Of a stretch of DNA of 64,000 nucleotides, positions 52,560-63,998 are shown piece after piece. The position numbers and the translations under genes are program-made. The notes below the pieces were generated by a model that was not told where the DNA came from, ran no database searches, and was given only the letters and a program-made list of their open reading frames with translations. The stretch's first letter is position 1; the number at the start of each line of letters is the position of its first letter. The stretch is from Thereva unica (Eukaryota; Arthropoda; Insecta; Diptera; Therevidae): positions 101,889,248 to 101,953,247 of the forward strand of contig OX465281.1 in the NCBI GenBank assembly GCA_949987705.1, read 5' to 3'.

Positions 52560-54105
52560 ATGACACCAGAGAAACAAACGAACCCACTCTGGAAGAAGTA
52601 CAAAGTGCCATACGACTCTTAAGAAATAACAAATCTCCAGGAATTGATAACATCCCAGCAGAGCTGATCAAGCAAGGAGGCGAACCGCTTTCAGCAGCTA
52701 TACATGAATTACTATGCTGCATATGGAGGAACGAAAAAATGCCTGAAGATTGGGAGCAAAGCATTATCTGCCCAATACACAAGAAAGGAGATAGATTCAA
52801 CTGTGCAAATTACAGAGGCATATCTCTTTTAAGCACAGTGTATAAAATAATGACCAATATAATTAAGGCCAGACTGGAACCTTATGCAGAAGCCGTAATT
52901 AGTGAATACCAAGCTGGATTCAGAAGAAATAGGTCAACGATGGATCAACCTTTTTCAATAAGGCAAATCCTCCGAAAATGCTGGGAATACAACATCGACG
53001 TGTATCAACTTTTCATCGACTTTAAACAAACATACGACAGCGTCGACAGGGAAAAAATGTATGCGACAATGCTGGACCTAAACATACCCCTAAAGATAGT
53101 GAAACTGACTAAAATGACAATGGAAAATACAAGGTGTGCAGTCAGAATACAAGGAGAATTGACGGAGTCCTTCCCAGTCAAGCAAAGCTTAAAGCAGGGC
53201 GATGGGCTGGCACCCATGCTATTTAATCTCTGCCTTGAAGGAGTAATTCGCAAAGTAAACATTGATGCGAACGCAACCCTGCTTAACAAATCAAAACAGT
53301 TGGCAGGATATGCCGACGACATAAACTGCCTTGCCAGATCACTGTCATACCTTAGAGAAGTATTCACAGAATTAGAAGATGGAGCTAAACATATAGGGCT
53401 GCCAATAAATGCAGAGAAGAGCAAGATTCTAATTCAGTCGAGGGTGGAAAGAAGAAGAAGAAGCCACAACACCACCTGGGGGGAATATAACTTCGAACGG
53501 GTAAGCCAATTTAACTACCTGGGGTCCACAGTCAGTGAAGACAACGATGAAACGATAGACGTACAAAGAAGAATAAACGCCGCAAAAAGAACATACTTCT
53601 CACTACTGCCAGTAATGAAATCCAGAGACATCCACAGAAAAACAAAAATAAGAGTCTACAAAACCATCATACGTACAGTAGCTACGTATGGTTGTGAAGC
53701 ATGGAGTATCTCCCAAAAATCCACCGACAAGTTGGATATATTTGAGAGGAAGGTTCTCCGAAGGATATACGGCCCAATTAATGAAGAAATGCATGGAGAA
53801 TACGCTACAATCACGAATTGTACGACTTATACAAAGAATGTAAACTTTCGACCCATGCCAAGCTACTGCGTTTACGTTGGGCCGGTCATGTCCAAAGAAT
53901 GGATGACTCAAGGATACCAAAAAAATCCCTGTATCTACTACCAGATGGCAAAAGACCAGTTGGCAAACCACGGTCAAGATGGGAAGATAATGTTAAGACC
54001 GATGCAGCGAAACTGCTCAACACGAGAAACTGGAGACAAGCTGCGGAGCAGAGAGACGTCTGGAGGAAGAAGCTGAAGGAGGCCAAGGCTCGAATTGGGC
54101 CGTAG
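52560..54105 (+). pseudogene. RTE LINE C reverse transcriptase, frameshifted
   Basis: After a frameshift near 52555 the RT runs in the register of 52739-54076. It has NNKSPGIDNIPAELIKQGG, YRGISLLSTVYKIM, FRRNRSTMDQPF, FIDFKQTYDSVDRE, LKQGDGLAPMLFN and catalytic YADD at 53309-53320. A second shift near 53810 moves the C-terminal RLRWAGHVQRMDDSRIPKK and KPRSRWEDNVKTDAAKLL into the frame of 53818-54105. Catalytic residues remain. Confidence 0.88.
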
Positions 54106-54136
54106 AGCCATCGAAGAAGAAGAAGAAGTAGGTAGC

Positions 54137-54628
54137 AGAGATTTTTTGCAATTTACCAATTTATGGATTTTCCAATGAATTTTTTTGCATTGCTCCAATA
54201 CTCAGTTAACTTCATGTGGGGTGTACAATTTAAAAGGTCATTACTCTTGTGTGACCTTATTTTAGGGGGAAAAAAAATATACTCATGCACTCAAAATTAA
54301 TCACGTATGTAATAATATTTTTGTACTCGGTTGAACTAATTTGGTGTCAATAAATTCATTTAATGCCTATTTTGCAAAATCAGCGAATTCCGTAAGTGAA
54401 ATTTTGAAATCAATAAAGCCTAAATATATCCGCTGATATTGAAAAATGGGCATTTATAGAAATTAATTTTTTACATACATCGCAAATAAGGTTCTTGTAT
54501 ATAAACCAGTAATGAAATAAAGATTTTTAGTTATTAACAAACAAGTAACTTGTGCGTTTCAATTTTTCTTGTCGAGTTTTTTCTACATCCATCACTTACA
54601 GCACAAGTTTAAACACTGGGGCTGAATT
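54137..54628. other. Unassigned AT-rich sequence
   Basis: No gene, repeat or hairpin recognised. Confidence 0.45.
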
Positions 54629-55073
54629 ATATCCCACAAAAAAAAACATTAAAAATGTGAATTAGAGGTTCGTGGGCGCGGAAATTATTTATTGGCACAG
54701 TTTAAAACACACTTATAACAAAAAGAAGTGATATGGATTAGTCAAGATGTATCGTTAATAGCATGAAATAATTAAACACGTGCATTTACGAACGAATTCA
54801 AAGGAATTATACAACTGCCAATTTTTATTTAAAACTCAATAAAGTATTATAATACTTACTTTTTTAAGTTTTAAATAAAAATTGGCAGTTGTATAATTCC
54901 TTTGAATTCGTTCGTAAATGCACGTGTTTAATTATTTCATGCTATTAACGATACATCTTGACTAATCCATATCACTTCTTTTTGTTATAAGTGTGTTTTA
55001 AACTGTCCCAATAAATAATTTCCGCGCCCACGAACTTCTAATTCACATTTTTAATGTTTTTTTGGTGGGATAT
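54629..55073. mobile_element. 445-bp foldback element
   Basis: Arms 54629-54838 and 54866-55073 are nearly perfect inverted copies starting ATATCCCAC and ending GTGGGATAT. A 27-bp centre includes the palindrome AAGTATTATAATACTT. There is no coding capacity. Very high arm identity suggests recent origin or gene conversion. Confidence 0.85.
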
Positions 55074-55168
55074 CACTCTTTTTTGTTTTAATACATTCTA
55101 AAATAAAAGTAAATAATCTTCTGTATAAAGAAATATTATGTATTTAATTGTTCATTATATTTTTTTAT

Positions 55169-55620
55169 TTATTTTATAAGTAGGTAATAACAAAATAGCA
55201 AAATGCAGGAATTCAAACTAATATTATTGTCTTTGTAAAAAAAAACATAAGCTCCTTTTGAGTTTCTCGGCCAAGATTTTTTCTGCACTATGGAATCATT
55301 GATCCATAACCAGCTCGATTTTTGTTTCAACATGCTGATGTAATGACCTTGTTCGAGTGTTCCTGTATGGAATATAGCACTAATCACTTTATAATTTGGA
55401 CCTCCTATATGCAATTTTGCAGAAGTGACAGCTTTGATATCGCATTGCTCAATTTTAATAAACTTTTTATTTTTCAGTTCGAATAATTTCAATTGTATTA
55501 TAAGAACAAGTGCTGCCGAAATCATTTCCGATTTACGAATCTTTTGAGTGTACGAACAATTTTTACATTGACCACTCAGGGTTACTCGTTTTCCAAATTC
55601 ATGATCAATAAGTTGCCATG
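55169..55620 (-). pseudogene. Ubiquitin-specific-protease-like fragment (C-terminal half)
   Basis: The minus-strand frame is open from the Helitron-like repeat edge (about 55620) to a stop at 55169. It includes LSGQCKNCSYTQKIRKSE (Cys-x2-Cys of the finger region), a VISAIFHTGTLEQGHYISM block with the catalytic-His GHY motif, LWINDSI and AYVFFYK. That order matches the second half of a USP/C19 catalytic domain. The Cys box is missing. It may be a host gene scrap or, more likely, a protease carried by a transposon. Confidence 0.6.
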
Positions 55621-56290
55621 TCGAGGGGGTTGTGAAGATAATGGTAATGCGTCCTCTTGAGGTGGCCTCGGTGGATCTAACTATTTATTGAGTATACTAT
55701 ATTGCTTATTGTATTCTACTTATCATACCCTTTCATTTGATACCCATGTCGAGGGGGTTGTGAAGAAAATGGTAATGCGTCCTCTTGAGGTGGCCTCGGT
55801 GGATCTAACTATTTATTGGGTATACTATATTGCTTATTGTCTTCTACTTATCATACCCTTTCATTTGATACCCATGTCGAGCGGGTTGTGAAGAAAATGG
55901 TAATCCGCCCTCTTGAGATGACCGCCATGCATCTAACCAGATATTGAGTATATTATATCGCTTATGGTATTCTACTTATGATACCCTTTCAATTGATACC
56001 TATGTCGAGGTGGTGGTGAAGAAATGGTAGTCCGCCCTCTCGAGACGGCCGCCATGGATATAAAGACATAGCTTATTGTATTCTACTTATCATACCCTTT
56101 CGTTTGATACCCATGTCGAGGGGGTTGTGAAGAAAATGGTAATGCGTCCTCTTGAGGTGGCCTCGGTGGAATTAACTTTTTATTGAGTATACTATATTGC
56201 TTATTGTATTCTACTTATCATACCGTTTCATTTGATACCCATGTCGAGGAGGTTGTGAAGAAAATGTTAATCCGCCCTCTTGAGACGCGT
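55621..56290 (-). repeat. Helitron-type ~120-bp repeats, inverted orientation
   Basis: About five units with TTTCATTTGATACCCATGTC and TTGAGTATACTATATTGC, the reverse complement of the repeats at 1-1080 and 39960-40860. No TC start or CTAG end is seen, so this is a partial element. Units near 55625, 55750 and 56120 are almost identical. Confidence 0.8.
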
Positions 56291-56329
56291 ACCATGCGTA
56301 CACTTTTTGTTTATCATCGAAATGATAGG

Positions 56330-56690
56330 AAATGCTATTTGACATCAACAGTGCTGGATTTGACTAACTTGTAACGAATATGTCATATTTTTATAAATAA
56401 ATTGCGATTACGATCTCGGCATTCAGTATTTCAAAATTTTACTGTACATTTGTACTGTGAACTACATGTCTTTTATAGAACCTAACGCAATCTGATACCA
56501 TAGTTGCGACTAACCACTTTAAATGAATACATTTTGTTAATCATCTAATGCCATCTAGCATCAACAGTTCGAGTAAACACTTTTAGACTAACTAGTAGCA
56601 CCATCTCATTTATTGAGCAATTGAGATAACTTAGAGCGCCATCTGACAGAATAATTTTGAGTACCCACTTTTTTTGACTGAAGGAGAAGA
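56330..56690. repeat. Degenerate repeats with GCCATCTGAC motifs
   Basis: Loosely repeated segments such as CATCTAGCATCAACAG, TTTGACATCAACAGTGC and GCGCCATCTGACAG occur every 70-120 bp. Too diverged to define a unit. Confidence 0.4.
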
Positions 56691-56929
56691 AAAAAGTTCG
56701 ATTCGAAATATAAAAAATGTAAAAATAAAGAAAACGAAGAATGATAGGAAAAAAAACTCATGGAATAATAAATTATTTATATTTTGGTTATCGGTTATAA
56801 ATGAAAAATTACTTATATTGCTTATAAAAAGGTGATAAATCGCATAATTTTATAAAAAAAACACCTTGTTTTCTATGTTTAGGGGTAAATAAGGCATTAG
56901 CTGTTTGCCCTTACGAACTCGGCAAACTT

Positions 56930-57250
56930 GGGGGCCTCGGTAGCCTAGGGGTAAGGCGCCTGACTACTATCCCAGAGGTCCCGGGTTCGAATCCCGGCCA
57001 GCCCCACGGTCCCTCGCCTTTTCCACTTTTCCACTCACATAACTTTCCTTCTTTCTTCTCCCCTCTTTACATTCCTGATTCCTCCTGTCATAGCCTTCGC
57101 TAGTCCTTCCCCGCTCCACCAAGCGCATGTCATAGGTTGGTTGAAGAGATTCAACTCGTTTCAGGAGGCATAACACTCCAGCGAGTTGTTTCTCAAATGC
57201 CCCGATGCCAGAGTCGCGAAATGGTTGGAAGTAGGTGGAATAAAAAAAAA
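56930..57250 (+). mobile_element. tRNA-derived SINE
   Basis: The head GCCTCGGTAGCCTAGGGGTA (A-box region) and CCGGGTTCGAATCCCGG (perfect T-arm/B-box) is followed by a ~240-bp non-coding body and a poly-A tract at about 57240. The anticodon arm does not pair, so it is not a tRNA gene. A second head of the family is at 50755-50832. No TSD found. Confidence 0.65.
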
Positions 57251-57329
57251 ATTATATATCGCGGCTAGATTGTGGCAGCTCCTTCCTACTTCTCTCTCTC
57301 TCTCTTTACTTCTCATCTTCCGGCTAGAG

Positions 57330-57577
57330 CTGCTGTCCGACATTCTATAGGAAAAAATAGATTGTCGGACAGTACAAAGGGGCTTTCCCTAAGTCTCTAG
57401 TCTTTCACATAAAAAAAAAAAACTACCGCTTGCCTTGATATCTGTACACTGGTTTTAAGTACCTGGGTACATTAACTTGGTATAGGTTTATGTACCTAAA
57501 CCAAAAACAACATACAATCTCGTTGGCAGTTCATCCCGCTAACTTACACAGCGGTAAACATATCGCTATAAAAAATT
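57330..57577 (+). repeat. BEL/Pao 5' LTR (approximate start)
   Basis: The LTR ends in AAAAAATTCA immediately before the PBS. The start may be TGTCCGACATTC (about 57335) or TGTCGGACAG (about 57362), which form an inverted pair. The 3' LTR is outside the window, so the start is unproven. Confidence 0.45.
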
Positions 57578-57578
57578 C

Positions 57579-59787
57579 ATGGCGACCGTGACAGGACTCA
57601 TCAGCATGGATGTTGAAAAGATCATCTCTAGTCAGGAGGAAATTGACGACAAAATTAAGAGGATTTTTACCAACTTCAACAAAGATTCTGCAAGTAGGAA
57701 AAATAGCAAAGACTTCTTCGAAAAGAGAATAAAGGCACTCAAGTCGTTGTACGAACAATTTGAGGTGCAACATAATCAAATCACTAGCGATCACGCTGCA
57801 GCATTGAGAGACACCGAATATTTCAAAATTTCATGAAATAACTAGGAACAATTTTGAAGGTTGTCTGGAGGCACTTCAAAGAGAGCTTGAGGAATGGTCT
57901 TCAGCACAACTTCATGAAATAAACACAGCTGGAACATCGGGCATATTAAGTACACAGATAAATGAGCCCGGAGAACCAAAGGTAGCAGCATCAAGTGAGT
58001 CATTTCCTTTGACTATTGCCATCAAGAAGCAAAGACGCTTAATGGAGGCCATACTACGTTACGTTAACGATATCAACGATCAATGTAGACAAACGCATCA
58101 ACAGGCTTACTACACAGTGAAAAGAGAATTCATCCAACGAAAATGGGAGGAAATCGATAAGAATAATGACTTCATATGGTCAGTAACCACTGACTCAGAG
58201 CCACAAGGATACACCATGCTACAATATTTGGAGTGTGAGAGTTATGTGCAAAACACACTTATCACCTTGGAGGAACACATCAACAAACGGCAACATAATT
58301 CAGCTACCAGTGCCTCTACCCCCAATATAAAATTACCGAAGGTGGTCTTACCCATATTCAATGGAGACTACTTGAAATGGATGTCATTCAAAGATCTTTT
58401 TACCACATTGATACATGACACAGAAATGTCAAAGGCCCAGAAAATGTACTATTTGATCTCCAATCTTTCTGGAGAAGCGAAAACATTAGTACAACATCTA
58501 ACTGTTACAGAGGACAATTATGACGATGCATGGGCAATTTTAAAGACCAGATATGATAACAAGAGACTTCTAGTGAATGCATGGTTAAATAGATTACTGG
58601 CTCAACCGACAATCTCTAGTGAGGGTTCTCAACCGCTTAGACTGCTACACGATACTACTAAGGAATGCCTTTCGGGTATTGCTAATCTCGATATCTCGAC
58701 ACGTGATTGGGATCCATTATTAATACACATTTTGATCAAAAAGTTGGATCGATCAACACATCAACTCTTTGAACAACGATTAGAGAATCCAAGGGACTTA
58801 CCATCACTTTACACGTTGCTGAAGTTAATAGAATCCAGATTTCAAGCTCTAGAAGCTTTAGGAAAGGAAAGACGTGTGGCAACTACAAACAGTATGGTCA
58901 AGGTATCACCACGCTTTCGCACAGCATTATCAATAACCAACGATGTTAACTGTTCAATTTGTCCGGAAAAACATCAAATCTTCAATTGTAAAGCATTTTT
59001 GAAACAGAGTCTGCCAGCAAAATTGGAAACAGTAAAAAGGTTGAAATTATTTTATAACTGCTTAAAGAAAGGTCACTCAGCTCAGTCATGTCCTTCTCCC
59101 AACTGCACCAAGTGCCACAAGCGTCACAACACCTTGTTGCATTCTACAGACCATCAAAGTCAAACCGAGACGTCAAAGCAAGGGGCTAAGAAGAACATTA
59201 CTGCCAGCCCACATAGCACTGAAATTGAAGGTGCGGTTTCTACAGTCGCAGCAGGTAGCACACTAACAAATAACAGCCAAATCCTTTTGAGTACCGTTAT
59301 AGTGAATGTTAGTGACATAGATGGAAATCTTGTTTCATTAAGAGCAGTGTTAGATGCAGGATCTCAAATTAGTGTTATTTCAACTGAAGCAGTTCAACGT
59401 TTAAGTCTTCCAAAGAATTCAACCGAAATGCATATGAATTGTGTTGGGAATATTAAACAACGAAGCAGACAGCGAGTCAATATCAAACTTTCATCAAGAA
59501 CATCAAGTTATACAGCACACTTAGACGCATTTGTGCTCCCTCAAGTAGTATCAGATCAACCAGCCCACCAAATAGACCGAAACGTTTTGAAGATACCAAA
59601 TAACATTATGTTAGCCGATCCAAACTTTGACAAACCTTCAAAAATAGATCTACTTATTGGCGCCGAGCTCTTTTATGAGGTTCTTATACATAATGAAACA
59701 AATCAAGCTCGAAAAAGGCAAGCCAAGACTGCAGAACACAGTATTTGGATGGATTGTCGCAGGAAAAAGTCCTTCGAAATCATTTGA
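57579..59787 (+). pseudogene. gag: BEL/Pao Gag and protease
   Basis: The register of 57579-57836 encodes the N-terminal coiled region (SASRKNSKDFFEKRIKALKS). A frameshift near 57835 leads to the register that stays open to 59787. That part has the Gag domain usual in BEL elements (PIFNGDYLKWMSFKDLFTTL), a zinc-knuckle-like NCLKKGHSAQSCPSPNCTKC, and the aspartic protease core LRAVLDAGSQISVIS near 59337. At about 59735-59750 the frame shifts again, and the 59657-59884 register continues (FGWIVAGK). It carries the DUF1759 and DUF1758-type regions of this superfamily. Confidence 0.85.
57580..57596 (+). other. Primer-binding site of BEL/Pao element
   Basis: TGGCGACCGTGACAGGA directly follows the LTR end. 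This type of site is common in insect BEL/Pao elements. The first in-frame ATG of gag (57579) overlaps it. Confidence 0.75.
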
Positions 59788-59828
59788 AGAAATTAATCAA
59801 ACATGTGCAGTCAACACAGTTGAAGATA

Positions 59829-61436
59829 CACTGAAGAGCAAAAGTGTTTCAATAATCAGTATTTTAGAGTTAGGGGCCATTTAGAGTGAATTCTAGGGTA
59901 TACTTCGATACAACCAAATGCAAAAACATTTTCTCTATTGTTTCAGCAAGTTTTTCTTAAAAGAAACTGTAGCAAAATATTCAGCCGTTTAAAAGATATT
60001 TAAGAAATATGCACCCGACTTTTTTGTAGGCATTGACGATTAAATTTCAATATTTAGTCTAAAGACCCCTGGACTTTTTTAAAGTTTTTAATCTTTTCTC
60101 CATACTGGTGTATAAATTCTCTACATTTTGGGTAGAGATAGTCTCCCATTCGTCTTGCACCCGCTCCCACAGTTCGGCCATTCCTTTCGGCGGCTCCTCA
60201 TAGTTTACGAGCCTACTTTTTAGCAAAGCCCTCAAATTTTCTATGGGGTTTATGTCTGAACTTTGGGGAGGACATTCCAATAAGCCGAATCTTTGACCTC
60301 GAAGCCACTCTTGAACAAATTTTGCAGTGTGCTTGGGGTCGTTGTCTTGTTGGAATATTGCATGCCGTTCTTTTATTTTTGAGAGAGACATGGCTTTTGG
60401 CAAATTGGTTTTCAAAATGTCTAAATATTTCATTTTATCCATTTTGCCTTCTATTTTGACAATTGGTCCAGTGCCATTCGGCACACCCACACACCATTAT
60501 GGAACCACCGCCGAATTGACATGTTTCTTTGACTCTTTCAGGTTGACGAGCACTGGGATTTTTGCTCCAGTACCAAGAGCGACCATCACTATTAAATCTG
60601 TTGATTGTTGTCTCATCTGACCATATAACCTAGCAATATTCATAAAATAAGACATAACCTAAAAAACAAATAATTTTTGTACCTTTTTCCAGTCTTCTGT
60701 GGTCCAATCTATAAATCTATTTACAAACTCTTTCCTTTTGTTTATATTTTTTTAGCTAGTGCTAGCTTATTCTTTTTTTCCGCGGTTTTTAAACTTATTC
60801 GTTTCAGCGCCCTTCTTGCGGTCCACGCGCTGGCATCTTTTCCCAATATGGCCAGGGCGTCACGTGGACATTTGGCATTACCTGAAGTAAGCATTTGCCC
60901 TATGTTACGGGCATCTCTGTCCATAAACTTCTTAGGTCTTCCACCTAGTGGAGAACTGAAAGTCTCTCTGCTTTATCTCGCAACTCGAGAAACCGTTGCT
61001 ATGCCAACTGTGCAAGTTTCAGCGATTTTCCGAACTGATTGTGCTTTTCTTATTAATTGCACTACTCGGCTTCTCACTTCTGTTGAAATTTTTTTCATTT
61101 TACTTGATTGCTTAAATAAGACTTCACTTCTAAACTAGGAAACTACTAATGATATTTCACTAACTATGGTAATATTCTTTTGAATTTATAACGGGTTTTC
61201 TACTGTCAATGTCTCCAAAAAGGTCGGGTGTAAAACTGTTCCAATGAAGGTAGTTTTTATTTCTTAAATATCTTTTACGGCTGAATATTTTGCTACAGTT
61301 TCTTTTAAGAAAAACTTGCTGAAACATTAAAGAAAATGTTTTTGCATTTGGTTGTATCGAAGTATACCCTAGAATTCCCTCTAAATGGCCCCTAACTCTA
61401 AAATACTGATTATTGAAACACTTTTGCTCTTCAGTG
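59829..61436 (-). mobile_element. Tc1-type DNA transposon, 1608 bp
   Basis: It is flanked by TA at 59827-59828 and 61437-61438. Ends are CACTGAAGAGCAAAAGTG and its inverted copy. TIRs of about 175-180 bp are near-identical, through ATTTTAGAGTTAGGGGCC to the TTTAAGAAAT segment. Size, ends and TA duplication are typical of Tc1. The interrupted BEL frame is restored if the element and one TA are removed. Confidence 0.92.
60056..61098 (-). pseudogene. Tc1 transposase (DD34E), frameshifted
   Basis: ATG at 61096-61098 begins a helix-turn-helix (VRSRVVQLIRKAQSVRKIAE). The middle has GNAKCPRDALAI and then WSDETTINRF with the first catalytic Asp. The C-terminal open part (60059-60490) has QQDNDPKHTA with the second Asp and SDINPIENL with the Glu, 34 residues apart (DD34E). 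Stops and shifts lie near 60930, 60740 and between 60500 and 60700. About 345 codons overall, normal for Tc1. Inactive. Confidence 0.88.
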
Positions 61437-61438
61437 TA

Positions 61439-63998
61439 GTACTCTACAAGACTCAATTGAAAGATTCTGGAAGATTGAAGCCACACAACCAGCTACAAAG
61501 AGGTTAACTCAAGAAGAAGAACAATGTGAAGAACATTTTCAAAAAACCTTCAAGAAAGACAGCAATGGCAGATTCATAGTTAAACTTCCGTTTTCTAAAG
61601 ATCCAAGCTGCTTAGGTGATTCCCGTAGAAGTGCTACACGACGATTTCTTCAACTGGAAAGGAAACTCCTGGCAAATACAGAGATAAACATTATTATATC
61701 GTCAGATTTTGCAGGAGTACGAGGATCTTGGTTATATAGCAAAGGTTCCCTTTCCAGATCCTTCAGCAAATCATCATTTTGTACCACATTTTTATGTTGA
61801 AAAACCAGACAGCATTTCAACAAGCATTCGTCCAGTATTCGATTTCTCAGCCACAACAGAAAACAACGTCAGCCTATTGCATATTGATGAATGGTGCAAC
61901 TCAACATCCAGAGTTATTCACTGTATTATTGAGGTTCAGGTTGCCGGGATTCGTGTTTTCAGCGGACATAAAGCAAATGTATTTGCGGATTCATCTCGAC
62001 GAGAGTGACAGGTGTTTCCAGCTTATGGTGTATAGAAAGAACCCAGAAGAACCACTACAATGCTATGAGATACGAAGTGTTGCCTTTGGGACTAAACCAG
62101 CACCATATCAAGCTACGAGATGTCTTAAACAACTATCAATAGAAAATAGACATAAATACTCTTTGGGTTGTAAAATGATTGACAATAATTTTTATGTGGA
62201 CGATGGAATGGCCGGAGCAGATTCTTTGACAGAAGCCTTGGAAATGCAACAACAGATTCAAAAAATTTTACAGTCAGCAGGTTTCCAGTTAAGAAAATGG
62301 TGCGCTAATGATGCAAAGCTTTTAGAAAACATACCAGTAGCGCATAGAACACTTCAACTAGAATTCAACGAACTTGGTGAAGACAATCAATTGAAAGCCT
62401 TAGGACTCGTTTGGATTCCATATATAGATGAATTAAAAGTTAAAGTCAGTAAACCAAAATACAAACGAGTTACCAAACGAACAGTATTATCTGATATATC
62501 CAGCTTGTTTGACCCATTAGGGTTAGTATCACCGGTAATTCTTCGAGCTAAATTATTCATGCAAGAATTGTGGAAATCAAAACTTGGTTGGGACGAAGCA
62601 CTTCCAACAGATTATCACGAAGCATGGATGAAATTTAGAGAAGACTTAGAAAATTTAAATGATGTACGATTTCCAAGACATCTTTTTGGGAAAAGAGTTC
62701 CAGTGGATATTCAGATTCACACATTTGCAGATGCCAGCATGAAAGCATATGGAGCAGCAGTCTATATTAGAGCAAAATACAAAGATGGTACTATATCAAC
62801 TCAACTTTTATGTGGAAAATCAAAAGTAGCGCCAGCATCAGGTACAACACTTCCCCGTTTGGAATTATGTGCTGCCCTTCTAGCTGCAGAATTAAATGGT
62901 AGAATCAAGCAGGACTTACATTTAACAAAATGTGAAAACTTTCTATGGTCTGATTCAACAATAACATTAGACTGGATCAACTCTCAACCTGCTTTACATC
63001 AAACTTTTGTTGCAAACAGAATAGCATCTATTCAACAGTTATCCAGTACAACGCAGTGGAAGCACGTGCCATCAGAACAAAATCCAGCAGATATCCTTTC
63101 ACGAGGAGCCACAGCCGCAAAATTCAAAGATTGTCATTTATGGGCTTATGGTCCATTGTTCTTGTACGGTCCTGAAACAAAATGGCCAGATCTGTACAAA
63201 CGGGAAGTGTCACAATATGAAACAAAGCAAAGAAAAGAGGTTTTGATAATGTCTGTGGATTCGCACTCACTATTAGAACAGATCAATCATGGGAACTCTT
63301 TAATGAAACTGAACAGAATTATCGCTTACTGTTTACGACTGTCACGAACATTTTTTAAAAAGACGAAAACGGAGCCCCAAAGTAACTTACTTACAACAGA
63401 AGAATTGGCGTTCGCTCTAACGAAAATCATTGTGACAATCCAAGGAGATACGTTCGGCGAAGAACTGAAGCAACTTAAAGGACATTCGAGTTTACCTTCA
63501 TCAAGCCATATTAGTAGTTTGTCACCCTTCATCGATAAGAACGGCGTTTTGAGAGTAGGTGGCAGAATACAATCATCGACATTAACGTATGAAGCTAAAC
63601 ATCCGGCATTATTACCTTATAATCATTGGTTTACGAGGCTGGTACTAGATCATATTGACAAGACCAACAAACACGTTGGCCCACAAGCACTCCTACACAT
63701 TACCAGGCAAAAATATTGGCCGATAAAGGGTAAAACTATGGCACGAAATGTTACTAGTAAATGTATTATTTGTGCAAAGAGGAAGCCTATAACACTAAAC
63801 CAGATAATGGGAAATTTACCAATAGCAAGAGTCCAACCAGCCAGACCATTCGTTAATACTGGAGTCGATTTTGCAGGACCTACATATATACACACACTAC
63901 AAAGTGAGAGGTAAGAAACCACAAAAAACGTATATAGCAGTTTTTTGCTGTTTTGCCACTAAAGCAGTGCATCTGGAACTTGTTACCGATTTAAGCAC
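61439..63998 (+). pseudogene. pol: BEL/Pao Pol: RT, RNase H, start of integrase
   Basis: After the Tc1 element the frame continues with a linker (EEEQCEEHFQKTF, RFLQLERKLL). It shifts near 61690 and again near 61780, and is then open to 63914. RT has FSADIKQMYLRI (motif A), FGTKPAPYQATR (motif B) and catalytic YVDD near 62193. The Pao-type peptidase/RNase H region has DISSLFDPLGLVSPV, ADASMKAYGAAVY and SGTTLPRLELCAALL. The integrase zinc region begins at about 63660 (RQKYWPI, CIICAKRK), with VDFAGP near 63860. A frameshift near 63900 moves the remainder (AVHLELVTDLST) to another register. The gene leaves the window. Confidence 0.88.

Larger units (their letters stand above)
50934..54121 (+). 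mobile_element. RTE-type LINE (copy C), full length with TSD
   Basis: GAAGAAGTAGGTAGC occurs at 50919-50933 and 54122-54136, a perfect 15-bp TSD. The element starts GGGGGGCAAAATCGTACCG, similar to copy A, and ends with a GAA repeat tail. It has a ~140-bp 5' UTR and then endonuclease and RT. Three lesions break the frame. Confidence 0.92.
57330..63998 (+). mobile_element. BEL/Pao retrotransposon, runs off the window
   Basis: PBS, Gag-protease and RT-RNase H-integrase follow in the BEL/Pao order on the plus strand, continuing past the window end in the integrase. A complete Tc1 element is inserted in it. Frameshifts lie near 57835, 59750, 61690-61780 and 63900. Confidence 0.88.

Noticed and set aside
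55169..55620. Host deubiquitinase gene
   Set aside because: Only the C-terminal half is present, the catalytic Cys box is absent, and the fragment runs straight into TE repeats.
56930..57003. Functional tRNA gene
   Set aside because: The T-arm is perfect but the anticodon stem does not pair and the acceptor pairing is partial; a body and poly-A follow, which fits a SINE.
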